54,912 nt of DNA from Hespellia sp. (GCA_028693555.1 JAQUVD010000028.1:1-54912), one strand, 5' to 3'; shown: positions 42,771 to 51,474, counted from the stretch's first letter. The notes: generated from the letters alone by a model not told the origin. A program made the numbers and translations.

Positions 42771-42794
42771 AAAAGCAGTCATAAGGCTGCTTTT
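42771..42794 (+). terminator. Terminator upstream of catalase
   Basis: AAAAGCAG (42771-42778) pairs with CTGCTTTT (42787-42794) around an 8-nt loop. It ends the membrane-protein transcript 17 bases after its stop, or attenuates readthrough into the catalase gene. Confidence 0.65.
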
Positions 42795-42826
42795 AGATAA
42801 ATCATTTCCATGAAAGGAGATTTCAA

Positions 42827-44344
42827 ATGAAAGAGTACGAGAAATTAACAAACGAAGTGGGGGCACCGGTTGCCGACAATGAGAATTCCATAACGGCCGG
42901 AGCTCGCGGACCTGTTGTAATGCAGGACGTATGGCTGATGGAAAAGATGGCTCATTTCAACCGTGAAGTAATTCCAGAACGGCGTATGCATGCGAAAGGC
43001 TGGGGCGCATATGGAACGTTGAAAGTGACACATGACATTTCCCAGTATACAAAAGCGAAAGTATTGCAGCCCGGGACGGAAACAGAACTTTTCCTTCGTT
43101 TTTCCACGGTAGCCGGAGAGCGTGGAGCAGCGGATTGTGAGCGGGATATCCGTGGAGTCGCTGTGAAGTTCTATACAGAAGAAGGCAACTGGGATTTGGT
43201 TGGAAATAATACACCAACATTTTTTATCCGTGATGTACATAATTTTTCGGATTTGAACCGTGCAGTAAAAAGAGATCCGAAAACCGGTCGGAGAAGCGCA
43301 CAGAACAACTGGGATTTTTGGACGATGCTTCCAGAGTGTTTCCATCAGATTACGGTTGTTATGAGTGACCGCGGAATTCCTGCAAGCTTCCGGAATATGC
43401 ATTTCTTCGGAGAGCATACGTATTCTTTCTACAATGAAAAAAATGAACGTGTGTGGTGCAAATTCCATTTCAAAACACAGCAGGGAATCAAAAATCTATC
43501 CAATGAAGAAGCAACTAAGATCAACGGAATGGATCGTGAATACCATGGAGCAGATTTATTTGGTGCAATTGAAAAGGGTGATTTCCCGAAGTGGAAAATG
43601 TATGTGCAGATCATGACGGAAGAGCAGGCAAAAAAACATTACGAGAATCCGTTTGATATTACCAAAATCTGGCGGCATGCAGAATATCCGCTGATTGAAG
43701 TCGGTGAGCTGGAATTGAACCGCAATCCTGAGAACTATTTTGCGGAAGTTGAGCAGGCTGCATTTACTCCTGCACATGTTGTCCCGGGAATCGGATTCAG
43801 TCCGGATCGTTTTCTTCAGGGAAGACTATTTGCTTACGGAGATGCACAGCGTTATCGTCTTGGTGTCAACCATAACCTGATTCCGGTAAATCGTGCAAAA
43901 GTGGAAGTGAATGAGTATCACCGGGATGGTGCCATGAGAGTGGACGGAAATTATGGCGGTGCACCAGCGTATACACCAAACAGCTATGGTGCATGGACTG
44001 CGCAGCCGGATGTGATGGAACCGCCACTTGACTTAGAGGGTGCAATGTATCGATATGATCCAAAGGAAGACCCGACGGATGACTGCTTCCGTGCAGGCGG
44101 AGATCTGTGGAGAGTTATGACGGAAGATAAAAAGGACATTCTCATTCAAAACACAGCCGGTGATATGGCTTCTGTAACAGAGAATATCAAATACCGTCAT
44201 GCAGTCCATTGCTATCTGGCAGATCCGGAATATGGAGAACGATTTACAAAGGCAGCAGGACTTGATTTTGAAAAGGTAAAAGAGCTTGCAAAGCTGGATA
44301 ACGCGGACTTGATTCAGGCAACGATTTCTAGTACAATGGACTAA
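42827..44344 (+). CDS. Heme catalase
   Basis: A 505-residue monofunctional heme catalase (2 H2O2 to 2 H2O and O2). Catalytic His55 is in [12 protein letters not shown], Asn at 127-128 in [11 protein letters not shown], and [19 protein letters not shown] is the family block. The proximal heme Tyr is in [25 protein letters not shown] following. It is a small-subunit clade enzyme. GAAAGGAG precedes ATG 42827. A PerR-like Fur regulator follows 25 bases later. In an obligate anaerobe this is an oxygen-tolerance factor, and it fits with peroxide regulation by its neighbour. Confidence 0.95.
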   Translation: MKEYEKLTNEVGAPVADNENSITAGARGPVVMQDVWLMEKMAHFNREVIPERRMHAKGWGAYGTLKVTHDISQYTKAKVLQPGTETELFLRFSTVAGERGAADCERDIRGVAVKFYTEEGNWDLVGNNTPTFFIRDVHNFSDLNRAVKRDPKTGRRSAQNNWDFWTMLPECFHQITVVMSDRGIPASFRNMHFFGEHTYSFYNEKNERVWCKFHFKTQQGIKNLSNEEATKINGMDREYHGADLFGAIEKGDFPKWKMYVQIMTEEQAKKHYENPFDITKIWRHAEYPLIEVGELELNRNPENYFAEVEQAAFTPAHVVPGIGFSPDRFLQGRLFAYGDAQRYRLGVNHNLIPVNRAKVEVNEYHRDGAMRVDGNYGGAPAYTPNSYGAWTAQPDVMEPPLDLEGAMYRYDPKEDPTDDCFRAGGDLWRVMTEDKKDILIQNTAGDMASVTENIKYRHAVHCYLADPEYGERFTKAAGLDFEKVKELAKLDNADLIQATISSTMD

Positions 44345-44369
44345 AAAGTTAAAGGGGAGTGTTTCATAC

Positions 44370-44771
44370 ATGAAACAACATCGAAACACGAAGCAAAGGC
44401 AGTTAGTTCTAGAAGCCGTGCGGTCACGGAAAGACCACCCGACTGCGGATCAGATTTATCAGGATTTGAAGATGATCGATGATAAGATCAGCCGTGCTAC
44501 GGTATATCGTAATCTGAATTATCTTGCGGAAGCGGGAGAAATTCTTCATGTAAAAGTGCCAAGCGCAGATCGCTATGACTGGAGGCTAGATTTTCATTAT
44601 CATTTATTTTGTACAGGTTGTGAAGCGGTGAGCGATTTGCCATTGGTATATAACCAGAAGCTTGATCAGGAAGTTACAGAAAAAACGAGTTATGTGATTG
44701 AAAGACATCGTACTGTCTTTGAGGGAATCTGTCCGGCGTGTCAGGCGCGAAAAAAGAAAGGAAGTGTCTGA
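44370..44771 (+). CDS. PerR-like Fur family regulator
   Basis: A 133-residue Fur-family repressor. The winged helix is HPTADQIYQDLKMIDDKI then SRATVYRNLNYLAEAGEI. The PerR metal-site residues appear to be kept: His in the HPTA segment, Asp in RYDW, two His in FHYHLFC, and Asp in AVSDLP. The structural zinc site is CTGC and CPAC. This ligand set, with the Asp rather than Glu in the regulatory site, favours a peroxide sensor over an iron or zinc sensor. It follows catalase by 25 bases and probably controls it. No clear PerR box (TTATAAT-N-ATTATAA) was seen upstream of catalase. Confidence 0.88.
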   Translation: MKQHRNTKQRQLVLEAVRSRKDHPTADQIYQDLKMIDDKISRATVYRNLNYLAEAGEILHVKVPSADRYDWRLDFHYHLFCTGCEAVSDLPLVYNQKLDQEVTEKTSYVIERHRTVFEGICPACQARKKKGSV

Positions 44772-44791
44772 ACAGGATGGAATGGAGCAGA

Positions 44792-45451
44792 ATGAAACGA
44801 ATATTACTGGTTGAGGATGACATCATAATTGCCTCTGGACTGGTCTATGCGTTAGAACAGGACGGATATGAGGTTGTACATTGTAAAAGTGTACAGGAAA
44901 CAGACGAAGTGCTACAGAGTACCGAATTCCATCTGGCAATTTTGGATATGCAGCTGCCAGATGGAAACGGATTTGATATCAGCAGGAAATTAAGCAATAC
45001 CAATACGGCGGTTATATTCTTAACCGTGATGGATGACGAGAGTCAGATTGTGCATGCCTTTGAGAATGGAGCCGCCGATTATGTTACAAAGCCATTTCGT
45101 CTAAGAGAACTGTTGGCGCGTGTGAAACGTACCCTGCAGAAGGATGGAAATGAAGAATCCACGACGTGGCTGTCAATTGGAGCTGTTAAGATCGATCAGG
45201 ATGCCGGAAAGGTCTATGCCGGTAAGACAGTGGTAGAACTGACGGCGCTCGAATATCGTCTGCTCCTGATATTTGCGAATAATCCGTCAAAGCTTTTGAC
45301 CAGAACTCAGATTTTGGAACATATTTGGGACTGCAGCGGCAATTTTGTTGAGGACAATACGCTTACTGTTTATGTGAAACGTCTGCGGGAAAAGCTTGGA
45401 GATGCCATCGACATTGAGACAGTTAGGGGGATGGGATATCGTGTTCATTAA
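44792..45451 (+). CDS. OmpR-type response regulator (BceR-like)
   Basis: A 219-residue regulator with receiver (ILLVEDDIIIASGL, Asp52 in LAILDMQLPDGNG, TKPFRLRELLARV) and a winged helix (ELTALEYRLLLIFANNPSKL, TVYVKRLREKLGDAIDIETV, RGMGYRVH). ATG 44792 with GGAG six bases upstream is preferred to the longer frames. It starts 20 bases after the Fur gene, so it could be on the same transcript as catalase/PerR. It overlaps the kinase gene and likely binds the tandem repeats upstream of the ABC transporter. Confidence 0.9.
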   Translation: MKRILLVEDDIIIASGLVYALEQDGYEVVHCKSVQETDEVLQSTEFHLAILDMQLPDGNGFDISRKLSNTNTAVIFLTVMDDESQIVHAFENGAADYVTKPFRLRELLARVKRTLQKDGNEESTTWLSIGAVKIDQDAGKVYAGKTVVELTALEYRLLLIFANNPSKLLTRTQILEHIWDCSGNFVEDNTLTVYVKRLREKLGDAIDIETVRGMGYRVH

Positions 45452-46274
45452 GAAAACGGAGATCACAGAACTTTCAGACTGTGTACGAAAAGCTATTGAT
45501 GGGCAGCAGGTGGATCTACGTGATAACAAAGAGGGTGCGATGAGTATTCTGAAAAATGATATTCATACCCTTGTAAACATCAAAAATGAGCAGTTGGACG
45601 TTGTGAAGCAGGATCAGGATCGAATGACAGAGTATGTATCTAATATTTCTCATCAGCTTAAGACTCCAATTACATCCATGATGATCATGGCAGAACTGTT
45701 GGAATCAGCACCGCCGGAAAAACAGATAGAATTTATCGCTAATCTTAAAATGAGTCTTACACGGATGGACTGGCTGGTTACATCTCTGCTTAAGATGGCA
45801 AAACTCGATTCCGGAGCAATTGAGTTTGTCTATGAATGGGTAACGGCAGAGCAGCTTTTAAAAAATGCGCTTAAGCCACTGGAAATCTTACTGGATGTGA
45901 AAAACCAGCGGGTGGAACTGCTTCAGAATCAGGAAATATACTGTGATAAGCGATGGACGACAGAGGCACTGACCAATATTGTTAAAAATGCTTCGGAGTA
46001 TTCTCCGGAAAACAGCATCATCTGTGTGGAGTGCGGAGCAAATCCAATCTATAAGTGGATTGCAGTCAGAGATGCAGGAAATGGAATCCAAAGAGAAATG
46101 ATGGCAAAGATTTTTCGCCGGTTTGAAGGATCACGCAGTGAAAAAGGGTATGGGATTGGACTACCTTTGGCGTTATCAATCATGCGTGGGCAGAAGGGCG
46201 ATATTGATGTCGATGGAGGTGGAAAAGGTCAGGGAGCGACATTCACCATGAAGTTTTTTCAAGTGTCAGAATAA
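45441..46274 (+). CDS. Sensor histidine kinase lacking membrane segments
   Basis: A 277-residue kinase. GTG 45441 overlaps the response regulator stop (45449-45451), with GGGGG ten bases before. The N-terminal 70 residues look like the linker of BceS-like kinases (ELSDCVRKAI, GAMSILKNDIHTLV) without the two transmembrane helices usually ahead of it. The HisKA box is YVSNISHQLKTPITSMMIMA; the ATPase has ALTNIVKNASEYSP, RDAGNGI and KGYGIGLPLALSIM. It is thus cytoplasmic unless another protein recruits it. The ABC transporter encoded downstream could serve as sensor, as BceAB does for BceS. Confidence 0.85.
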   Translation: MFIKKTEITELSDCVRKAIDGQQVDLRDNKEGAMSILKNDIHTLVNIKNEQLDVVKQDQDRMTEYVSNISHQLKTPITSMMIMAELLESAPPEKQIEFIANLKMSLTRMDWLVTSLLKMAKLDSGAIEFVYEWVTAEQLLKNALKPLEILLDVKNQRVELLQNQEIYCDKRWTTEALTNIVKNASEYSPENSIICVECGANPIYKWIAVRDAGNGIQREMMAKIFRRFEGSRSEKGYGIGLPLALSIMRGQKGDIDVDGGGKGQGATFTMKFFQVSE

Positions 46275-46285
46275 AAAACGAGAAC

Positions 46286-46320
46286 AGAGTCACTTTAGAG
46301 TCACTTTGTTTTGTTACAAT
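46286..46320 (+). promoter_or_regulatory. Tandem response-regulator site and promoter of the ABC transporter
   Basis: AGAGTCACTTT occurs twice head-to-tail without gap (46286-46296 and 46297-46307), an 11-bp period as expected for an OmpR-family dimer. TACAAT (46315-46320) is a -10; the -35 position falls in the repeats, so the regulator would activate from a class II position. Confidence 0.6.
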
Positions 46321-46356
46321 CATGTCGGAGCAGAAAATAATAGCTCCGGCATGATT
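46318..46356 (+). terminator. Long hairpin in the ABC transporter leader
   Basis: AATCATGTCGGAGC (46318-46331) pairs over 14 bp (one wobble) with GCTCCGGCATGATT (46343-46356), followed by GCGTTTT. It may end the upstream kinase transcript or attenuate; because the predicted start of the ABC promoter lies inside it, it is more likely a terminator for readthrough from upstream. Confidence 0.55.
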
Positions 46357-46386
46357 GCGTTTTAACGGAGATTGGAGGAAATTAAA

Positions 46387-47067
46387 ATGGCAGTATTGGA
46401 AGTCCATGATTTGACAAAAGTATATGGAAGTGGTGAAACAGCGGTAACTGCGCTGGATCATGTGAGCTTTCAGGTGAATAAAGGAGAGTTTGTTGCAATA
46501 ATCGGAGCATCCGGCTCCGGAAAATCGACCTTGATGAACTTAATTGGCGGCATAGATAAACCGACGGAAGGAAGTGTCACAATTGAAGGAAAGCAGATTT
46601 ATGACTTAAGTGAAAGTGAGCGGGCAATATTTCGCAGAAGGAATATTGGAATCGTGTATCAGTTCTACAATCTGATACCGACCCTGACGGCAGAAGAGAA
46701 CATCATGCTCCCGCGGCTTTTAGATCTGAGAAAGAGTGATTCACAAAAGCTGTCATCGATTTTGCAGATGACCGGACTGGAAGATCGTGCGGGACACTTG
46801 CCAAGTCAGTTATCCGGCGGACAGCAGCAGAGGGTGTCAGTAGGAAGGGCACTGATCAATGATCCGTCTTTTGTGTTAGCAGATGAGCCGACCGGAAATT
46901 TGGACAGTAAGTCGAGTGCTGAGATTATGGATTTGCTTAAACTTGCAAATAAGCGCTCACATCAGACGCTTCTTGTAATTACACATGATGAGAAGATTGC
47001 TCTGCAAGCGGACCGGATTCTTACGATTAGCGATGGTCGAATTTTATCGGATGAGGTGATGAAGTAA
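46387..47067 (+). CDS. ABC transporter ATP-binding protein (BceA/MacB type)
   Basis: A 226-residue ATPase. Walker A GASGSGKST, Q-loop VYQFYNLIP, signature LSGGQQQR, Walker B FVLADEPTGNLD, and switch His in VITHDE. It belongs to the FtsE/LolD/BceA group that works with FtsX-fold permeases. GGAGG sits eight to ten bases before ATG 46387. The permease begins at its last base. Such systems remove peptide antibiotics or signal through a kinase. Confidence 0.93.
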   Translation: MAVLEVHDLTKVYGSGETAVTALDHVSFQVNKGEFVAIIGASGSGKSTLMNLIGGIDKPTEGSVTIEGKQIYDLSESERAIFRRRNIGIVYQFYNLIPTLTAEENIMLPRLLDLRKSDSQKLSSILQMTGLEDRAGHLPSQLSGGQQQRVSVGRALINDPSFVLADEPTGNLDSKSSAEIMDLLKLANKRSHQTLLVITHDEKIALQADRILTISDGRILSDEVMK

Positions 47068-49058
47068 TGAAAATAACAGCGAAGATGGCGTATAGCCAGT
47101 TAAAAGTCAATCGCTCCCGCACATTGTGGGCAACTGCGGCAATCGCATTATCTACGGCACTCACCACCACCGTCTGCAGTTTTGTGGCAAGTGGTAATGC
47201 AATGATTGTGGGATTTCTAGGTGCAGATTATGGGGAATATGGAAGTGCATATATGGGAATGCTGCTGGTCCCGGCAATTTTATTTGGGATTATTATTGTT
47301 ACTATGTCCGTGATTGTGATTTCAAATGTATTTCGCATCAGTGCAGGAGAACGAATCTCGCAGTTTGGTATTTTGAAATGCGTCGGGGCAACTGAAAAAC
47401 AGATTATGGAATCGGTTTTGTATGAAGGTATTTTTCTGTCGGCAGCAGGAATTCCTGTGGGGCTCGTGTTAGGCTTTGGATTTACCGTTGCAGGAATAGG
47501 TATTGCAAATCACTTTCTGGATGAGCTGAATGCACTTGCACACATCATGCTTACAGAAATTCATCTACATGTGACATTTGTCCTGTCATGGCAGGCACTG
47601 CTATTTTCATGCATGATTAGTTTTCTTGCGGTCATGTATTCAGCCAGACGGCCGGCACGAAAAGCATCAAGAATCGTAGCGGCTGAGAGCGCCAGAGGAA
47701 GTGGAAATATAACCGTCAAACGTGTGAATCGGCGTACGGGTGAGTGGGTTCAGCGGATATTCGGGGCTGAGGGTGCACTGGCAGCAAAAAATATCAAAAG
47801 AAACCATCAGAATTTTCGTGCAACATTCATTGCACTTTCAGCAGGAGTTATCCTGTTTATCACTTTAGGCTCATTGAGCAGCCAGGCAGCCAGACTGGAG
47901 GAGCTGATGCAGGTAAACGTAAAGGAGACGGTGCTTGCCGATTATGTTTCGGCGCGTCAGAAGGGTGTCAATGAAAAAACTGGAGAACAGGAATCAATTT
48001 ATCTGCGTCCGATTGAAAGTGAGCGGGGAGAGGTGATTACTGAGAAGCTAAAAGCCTATGATGGAAACGGTGTATTTGGAGTGGGAATCGATTCTGAGAC
48101 CTATCAATCCGCCGTTTCCAATGAGGATCTGACGAGTGAGATGAAGGAAGCACTCACATATGAGAAGCTGTCAGCAGAGGAACTTCCGGTGGAAATCACC
48201 ACGCTGGATCATGAGAATTATCAAAAGCTCTGCGAAAAAGCAGGTGTTGACTCCGGTTCCATCATTTTGCTGAATCAATACAGCTACAACAAAGATGGCG
48301 AGGAAACACCGGTGACACCGTATCGGTCATCCCTGAATCATCTGGTGCTTACCAAAGCAGATGGCAGTAGTCAGGAAATATCAATTGACGGAATTGTTGA
48401 ATCGAAAGAGATGCCAGAAGAACTGATTCATTTTAATGTTAGTACGATTCGACTGGTTCTTCCAGAGGCGATCGTGCGCGGGTATTCATGGTACTGTGCC
48501 CCGGAAGATGTAGATGGTTTTATTGCATATGCAAATGATGTTCTGAAGCAGGAATTTCCAGAAGAAAACGCGTCATACATGGAGGCAGGATTTAGTACCC
48601 GTGTATATAGAATTGACGATTATGTGAAAGTTATGAATATTTCAATTGTCTTAATACTGGTTTTCATGTACAGTTTTGTGGCAATCTTAATGTTAATTGG
48701 TTTTACAAATGTGGTCAGTACGATGACAACCAATGTACTCATGCGCTCGCAGGAATTTGCAGTATTGCAGAGTGTTGGAATGACGCCGGAGGGACTCCGG
48801 AAGATGCTGAATTTTGAGAGTCTGCTGTGCTCCGCGAAATCCTTAGCAATCGGCGTACCAATCGGCATTGTACTTACATGGCTGATGAATCAACCGATAC
48901 GAAAGATGTATCCAATCCAATATGAGCTGCCATGGCTCATGGTCCTTCTTTGTATGATTGGAGTTTTTGCGATTACATGTGGAATCACGAATCTTGCACT
49001 CCGTAGATTGAGCAGTCGGAATATTATTGAATCGATCCGTTCGGGTCGTGGAATGTGA
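47067..49058 (+). CDS. FtsX-type ABC transporter permease with large extracellular domain
   Basis: A 663-residue permease. The N-terminal helix (TLWATAAIALSTALTTTVCS) is followed by three helices of the first FtsX unit with the ERISQFGILKCVGATEKQI coupling segment. A further helix lies near 260 (FRATFIALSAGVILFITLG), then an extracellular domain of about 240 residues (280-510). The second FtsX unit ends the protein with three helices and SQEFAVLQSVGMTPEGLRKM. This is the BceB-like architecture of peptide-antibiotic sensing and detoxification transporters. It overlaps the ATPase gene and is controlled by the adjacent two-component pair. Confidence 0.9.
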   Translation: MKITAKMAYSQLKVNRSRTLWATAAIALSTALTTTVCSFVASGNAMIVGFLGADYGEYGSAYMGMLLVPAILFGIIIVTMSVIVISNVFRISAGERISQFGILKCVGATEKQIMESVLYEGIFLSAAGIPVGLVLGFGFTVAGIGIANHFLDELNALAHIMLTEIHLHVTFVLSWQALLFSCMISFLAVMYSARRPARKASRIVAAESARGSGNITVKRVNRRTGEWVQRIFGAEGALAAKNIKRNHQNFRATFIALSAGVILFITLGSLSSQAARLEELMQVNVKETVLADYVSARQKGVNEKTGEQESIYLRPIESERGEVITEKLKAYDGNGVFGVGIDSETYQSAVSNEDLTSEMKEALTYEKLSAEELPVEITTLDHENYQKLCEKAGVDSGSIILLNQYSYNKDGEETPVTPYRSSLNHLVLTKADGSSQEISIDGIVESKEMPEELIHFNVSTIRLVLPEAIVRGYSWYCAPEDVDGFIAYANDVLKQEFPEENASYMEAGFSTRVYRIDDYVKVMNISIVLILVFMYSFVAILMLIGFTNVVSTMTTNVLMRSQEFAVLQSVGMTPEGLRKMLNFESLLCSAKSLAIGVPIGIVLTWLMNQPIRKMYPIQYELPWLMVLLCMIGVFAITCGITNLALRRLSSRNIIESIRSGRGM

Positions 49059-49096
49059 AAGATCAGATAAATGTGCTAAGATACTTTTACTTATAA

Positions 49097-49237
49097 CAGG
49101 GGTGATAACAAAGAGTTTATTATACTTTATCAACGTAGATTAAGTAGAAGGATGCAGGAATGTATCCTTCTTTTTGTGAATTTTTTTCACCGTTTAAATT
49201 AACAATAAGGTGGTAAACTAGCAGTGTGAATGGTACA
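49097..49237 (+). repeat. 141-bp direct repeat, copy 1
   Basis: It has the same length as copy 2 at 50020-50160 and differs from it at three positions (two adjacent bases near 49121 and one near 49180). It contains a terminator: AGAAGGATGCA (49146-49156), GGAA tetraloop, TGTATCCTTCT (49161-49171), T-tract. Directly behind it (49244-49275) the frame reads NLSFSHIREI, the same yhcG remnant as after copy 2, but with 78 bases fewer in between. The two copies bracket the dinJ/yafQ pair. Confidence 0.9.
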
Positions 49238-49319
49238 TGAAAGAATCTATCGTTTTCACATATAAGGGAGATAATAAGGAGTGGAAAGACTTTACAATGC
49301 ATGAAAATAATACAAACGA

Positions 49320-49378
49320 TTGACAATGTAAACCAAAAAGAATATAATATCAGTAACAGATAAGTATAATTGATTATA
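49320..49378 (+). promoter_or_regulatory. Promoter and operator of the dinJ/yafQ pair
   Basis: Consensus promoter TTGACA (49320-49325), 17-bp spacer, TATAAT (49343-49348). TATAAT-TG-ATTATA (49365-49378) is an inverted repeat just before the ribosome site, suitable for autorepression by the ribbon-helix-helix antitoxin. Confidence 0.65.
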
Positions 49379-49393
49379 AAGGAGTGTGATATT

Positions 49394-49666
49394 ATGGCAA
49401 CAGTACCAACACAGGTAAGAATAGACGAATCATTAAAGAAACAGGCAACTGATCTTTTCTCTCAACTTGGAATGGATATGTCCGGCGCTATGAATATATT
49501 TTTGAAACAGTGTGTTTTACGAGGCGGATTACCATTTTCAGTGGAGTTGCCTAAGTATAGACCCGAGGTTATCGAGGCAATGGAAGAAGCAAAGAAGATT
49601 AGTAAAGATATCTCCGTAAAAGGCTATACGGATATGGACGAAATGCTTAAGGAGCTTAATGCATGA
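49394..49666 (+). CDS. dinJ: RelB/DinJ-family antitoxin
   Basis: A 90-residue antitoxin. The N-terminal ribbon-helix-helix reads VPTQVRIDESLKKQATDLFS then QLGMDMSGAMNIFLKQCVLR, diagnostic of DinJ. The C-terminal tail, rich in Lys, Asp and Glu, wraps the toxin. AAGGAG (49379-49384) fixes ATG 49394; the longer frame at 49370 starts before it. It neutralises the toxin and, with it, represses the pair. The stop overlaps the toxin start (ATGA). Confidence 0.93.
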   Translation: MATVPTQVRIDESLKKQATDLFSQLGMDMSGAMNIFLKQCVLRGGLPFSVELPKYRPEVIEAMEEAKKISKDISVKGYTDMDEMLKELNA

Positions 49667-49944
49667 CATATGAAGTAAAATGGACTGGAAAATTCAAAAA
49701 GAGTTTTAAGCTCGCTAAGAAGCGAGGATTAGATTTGTCATTGCTTCAAGACATCATCGAGAAAATTCGAACTGGTGTTGCGTTAGAAGAGAAAAATAGA
49801 GATCATGAACTTAAGGGCAAATATGACGGATTTAGAGAATGTCATATTCAATCGGATTGGTTGCTTATTTACCTGTTGGAAAATGATGTGTTGACGTTGA
49901 CATTGGTAGATACAGGAACACATAGTGACCTGTTTGATATGTAG
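49663..49944 (+). CDS. yafQ: YafQ-family mRNA interferase toxin
   Basis: A 93-residue RelE-superfamily ribosome-dependent endoribonuclease. Family segments are KWTGKFKKSFKLAKKRG, NRDHELKGKYDGFRECHIQS, DWLLIYLLENDVL and the tail DTGTHSDLF. The catalytic His residues and the Asp of DWLLIY are kept. In the E. coli toxin the tail begins RTGTH, with the Arg implicated in catalysis; here the position is Asp. That may weaken activity, although the residue is not fixed across the family. The gene overlaps dinJ by four bases. Confidence 0.9.
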   Translation: MTYEVKWTGKFKKSFKLAKKRGLDLSLLQDIIEKIRTGVALEEKNRDHELKGKYDGFRECHIQSDWLLIYLLENDVLTLTLVDTGTHSDLFDM

Positions 49945-50019
49945 GACAATGTTATAGTAACTAAAGCAAGAACTGAAAGCATCAGATTATGAAGTGAAAA
50001 AAATATTGACATATAGTTT

Positions 50020-50160
50020 CAGGGGTGATAACAAAGAGTTTATGCTACTTTATCAACGTAGATTAAGTAGAAGGATGCAGGAATGTATCCTTCTTTTTGT
50101 GAACTTTTTTCACCGTTTAAATTAACAATAAGGTGGTAAACTAGCAGTGTGAATGGTACA
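50020..50160 (+). repeat. 141-bp direct repeat, copy 2
   Basis: Second copy of the repeat at 49097-49237, with the same terminator hairpin (50069-50079 / 50084-50094, GGAA loop, T-tract). The distance between copies is 923 bp, and recombination between them would excise the complete toxin-antitoxin module. Confidence 0.9.
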
Positions 50161-50202
50161 ATTACAAGGTGAGAATTACTAAAAGTAGGAAAAAGTCCGA
50201 CG

Positions 50203-50563
50203 GTGTCGAGTAAATTTATGACGAATCCAGATACGTTAATCAGCAATTTATCGTTTTCACATATTAGAGAGATTATGGTATTAAATGATTCGTTTGAAAG
50301 ATTTTTTTACGAAACAGAGTGCATGAAACCTAGCTGGAGTGTAAGAGAACTGCGCAGACAGATTAAGACAAATTTATATGTAAGAGCTGGTATTAGCAAA
50401 AATCCAAAACTTCTTGGGGGTGGATGCAAAGGAAGCCGTATCAGAATCAGATTTGGAACAGGCACTCATGGATCATCTTCAAGAGTTTATGTTAGAACTA
50501 GGGAAAGGATTTTGCTTTGAAGCGAGGCAGAAAAGAATCACAATTAGAAAAATTTATGCGTGA
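50203..50563 (+). pseudogene. YhcG-type DUF1016/PDDEXK nuclease remnant
   Basis: One frame (about 50230-50418) reads LISNLSFSHIREIMVLNDSF, FFYETECMKPSWSVRELRRQ and NLYVRAGISKNPKLL, the central part of DUF1016 (YhcG) proteins. A second frame (50420-50563) continues with VDAKEAVSESDLEQALMDHL then QEFMLELGKGFCFEARQKR, the start of the PDDEXK nuclease domain. The normal linker between them is lost, with a frameshift, and the catalytic core is absent. A terse version of the first block also follows repeat copy 1. Confidence 0.7.
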
Positions 50564-50586
50564 AGAATTACAGGAGTTTGAAAACA

Positions 50587-51474
50587 ATGATTGAAGTGTT
50601 ATTTGGAGAAAGTGAAGCAGCTTCAATGAAAGCTGCAAAAAGTAAGGTTATATATTCAAAGACCAATGGTCCCACATCTGTGTTTGCTGTAGGTAAAAAA
50701 GTGGAACCAGTACAAGAAGAATTCTGCTGGGTAGAAGGAATTCCGGAAGAGGTGATATGCCTTGGAGTTATGTTGGATATAGGAGATATTAAAGCAGCAG
50801 TATCGAGCGATTACAGGAAGAATTTAATTTATTCTATGCTGTATCAAGAGCAATGTGGCAGTGATCCTGAAATGCAGAAGGAACTGCTGCAGGTTGGTAA
50901 TGAGTATGTAAAAGAATTAAGTCGGTTAAAGAAATATGCCGAAGATGGAGAGTGCATTCGCATATGGTATAGCAAAAGCCCATATTCTATTTGTGGCTTA
51001 TATTTTGTCTGTGATTATTTAAAACAATACAAAAATCAAATATGTGTTGTGAAATTGCCAGATTATAGAGTAAAAGCAAATGTTATAACAGAATACCAAA
51101 ACTGGGGCGAGGTTGCTGCGGAAGAATTTTCATACTTTCTTAAGTATCAGGAAGAATTATCAGAGCATGAAAGAAGAATGTATGCAAGCAAGTGGCTTGA
51201 ACTGGTGGAAGAAAACAGTAAGCTTCGTGTAGTGGTAAACAATCAACTCATCAGTGCACCAGAAACATTTTATGATGATATTATTTGGAACAGTTTGGGA
51301 AATAAGACGATAAAACAGGCTAGGCTGATAGGAAATATGCTGGGTAATTACCGAATAGGAATAGGTGATTGGTGGTATGCAAAACGAATTCAATATTTTA
51401 TAGAACAAGGAATGATTGAGGTAATAGAGGATTCAGAGAAAAAGTATGCGAGAACAATCAGGAGTTGTCGTTAG
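50587..51474 (+). CDS. DUF1835 / DUF3658 domain protein
   Basis: A 295-residue protein starting MIEVLFGESEAASMKAAKS, the DUF1835 N-terminus (MIEILFSxSaAgSLK). VMLDIGDI, CIRIWYSKSPYSICGLYFVC and the C-terminal IGIGDWWYAKRIQYFIEQGM that resembles DUF3658 follow. Its function is not established; the two domains usually occur together in Bacillota. ATG 50587 is chosen at the family start behind AGGAG (50570-50574); the extension to 50560 lies in the nuclease remnant. It is an apparently intact gene between mobile debris. Confidence 0.8.
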   Translation: MIEVLFGESEAASMKAAKSKVIYSKTNGPTSVFAVGKKVEPVQEEFCWVEGIPEEVICLGVMLDIGDIKAAVSSDYRKNLIYSMLYQEQCGSDPEMQKELLQVGNEYVKELSRLKKYAEDGECIRIWYSKSPYSICGLYFVCDYLKQYKNQICVVKLPDYRVKANVITEYQNWGEVAAEEFSYFLKYQEELSEHERRMYASKWLELVEENSKLRVVVNNQLISAPETFYDDIIWNSLGNKTIKQARLIGNMLGNYRIGIGDWWYAKRIQYFIEQGMIEVIEDSEKKYARTIRSCR

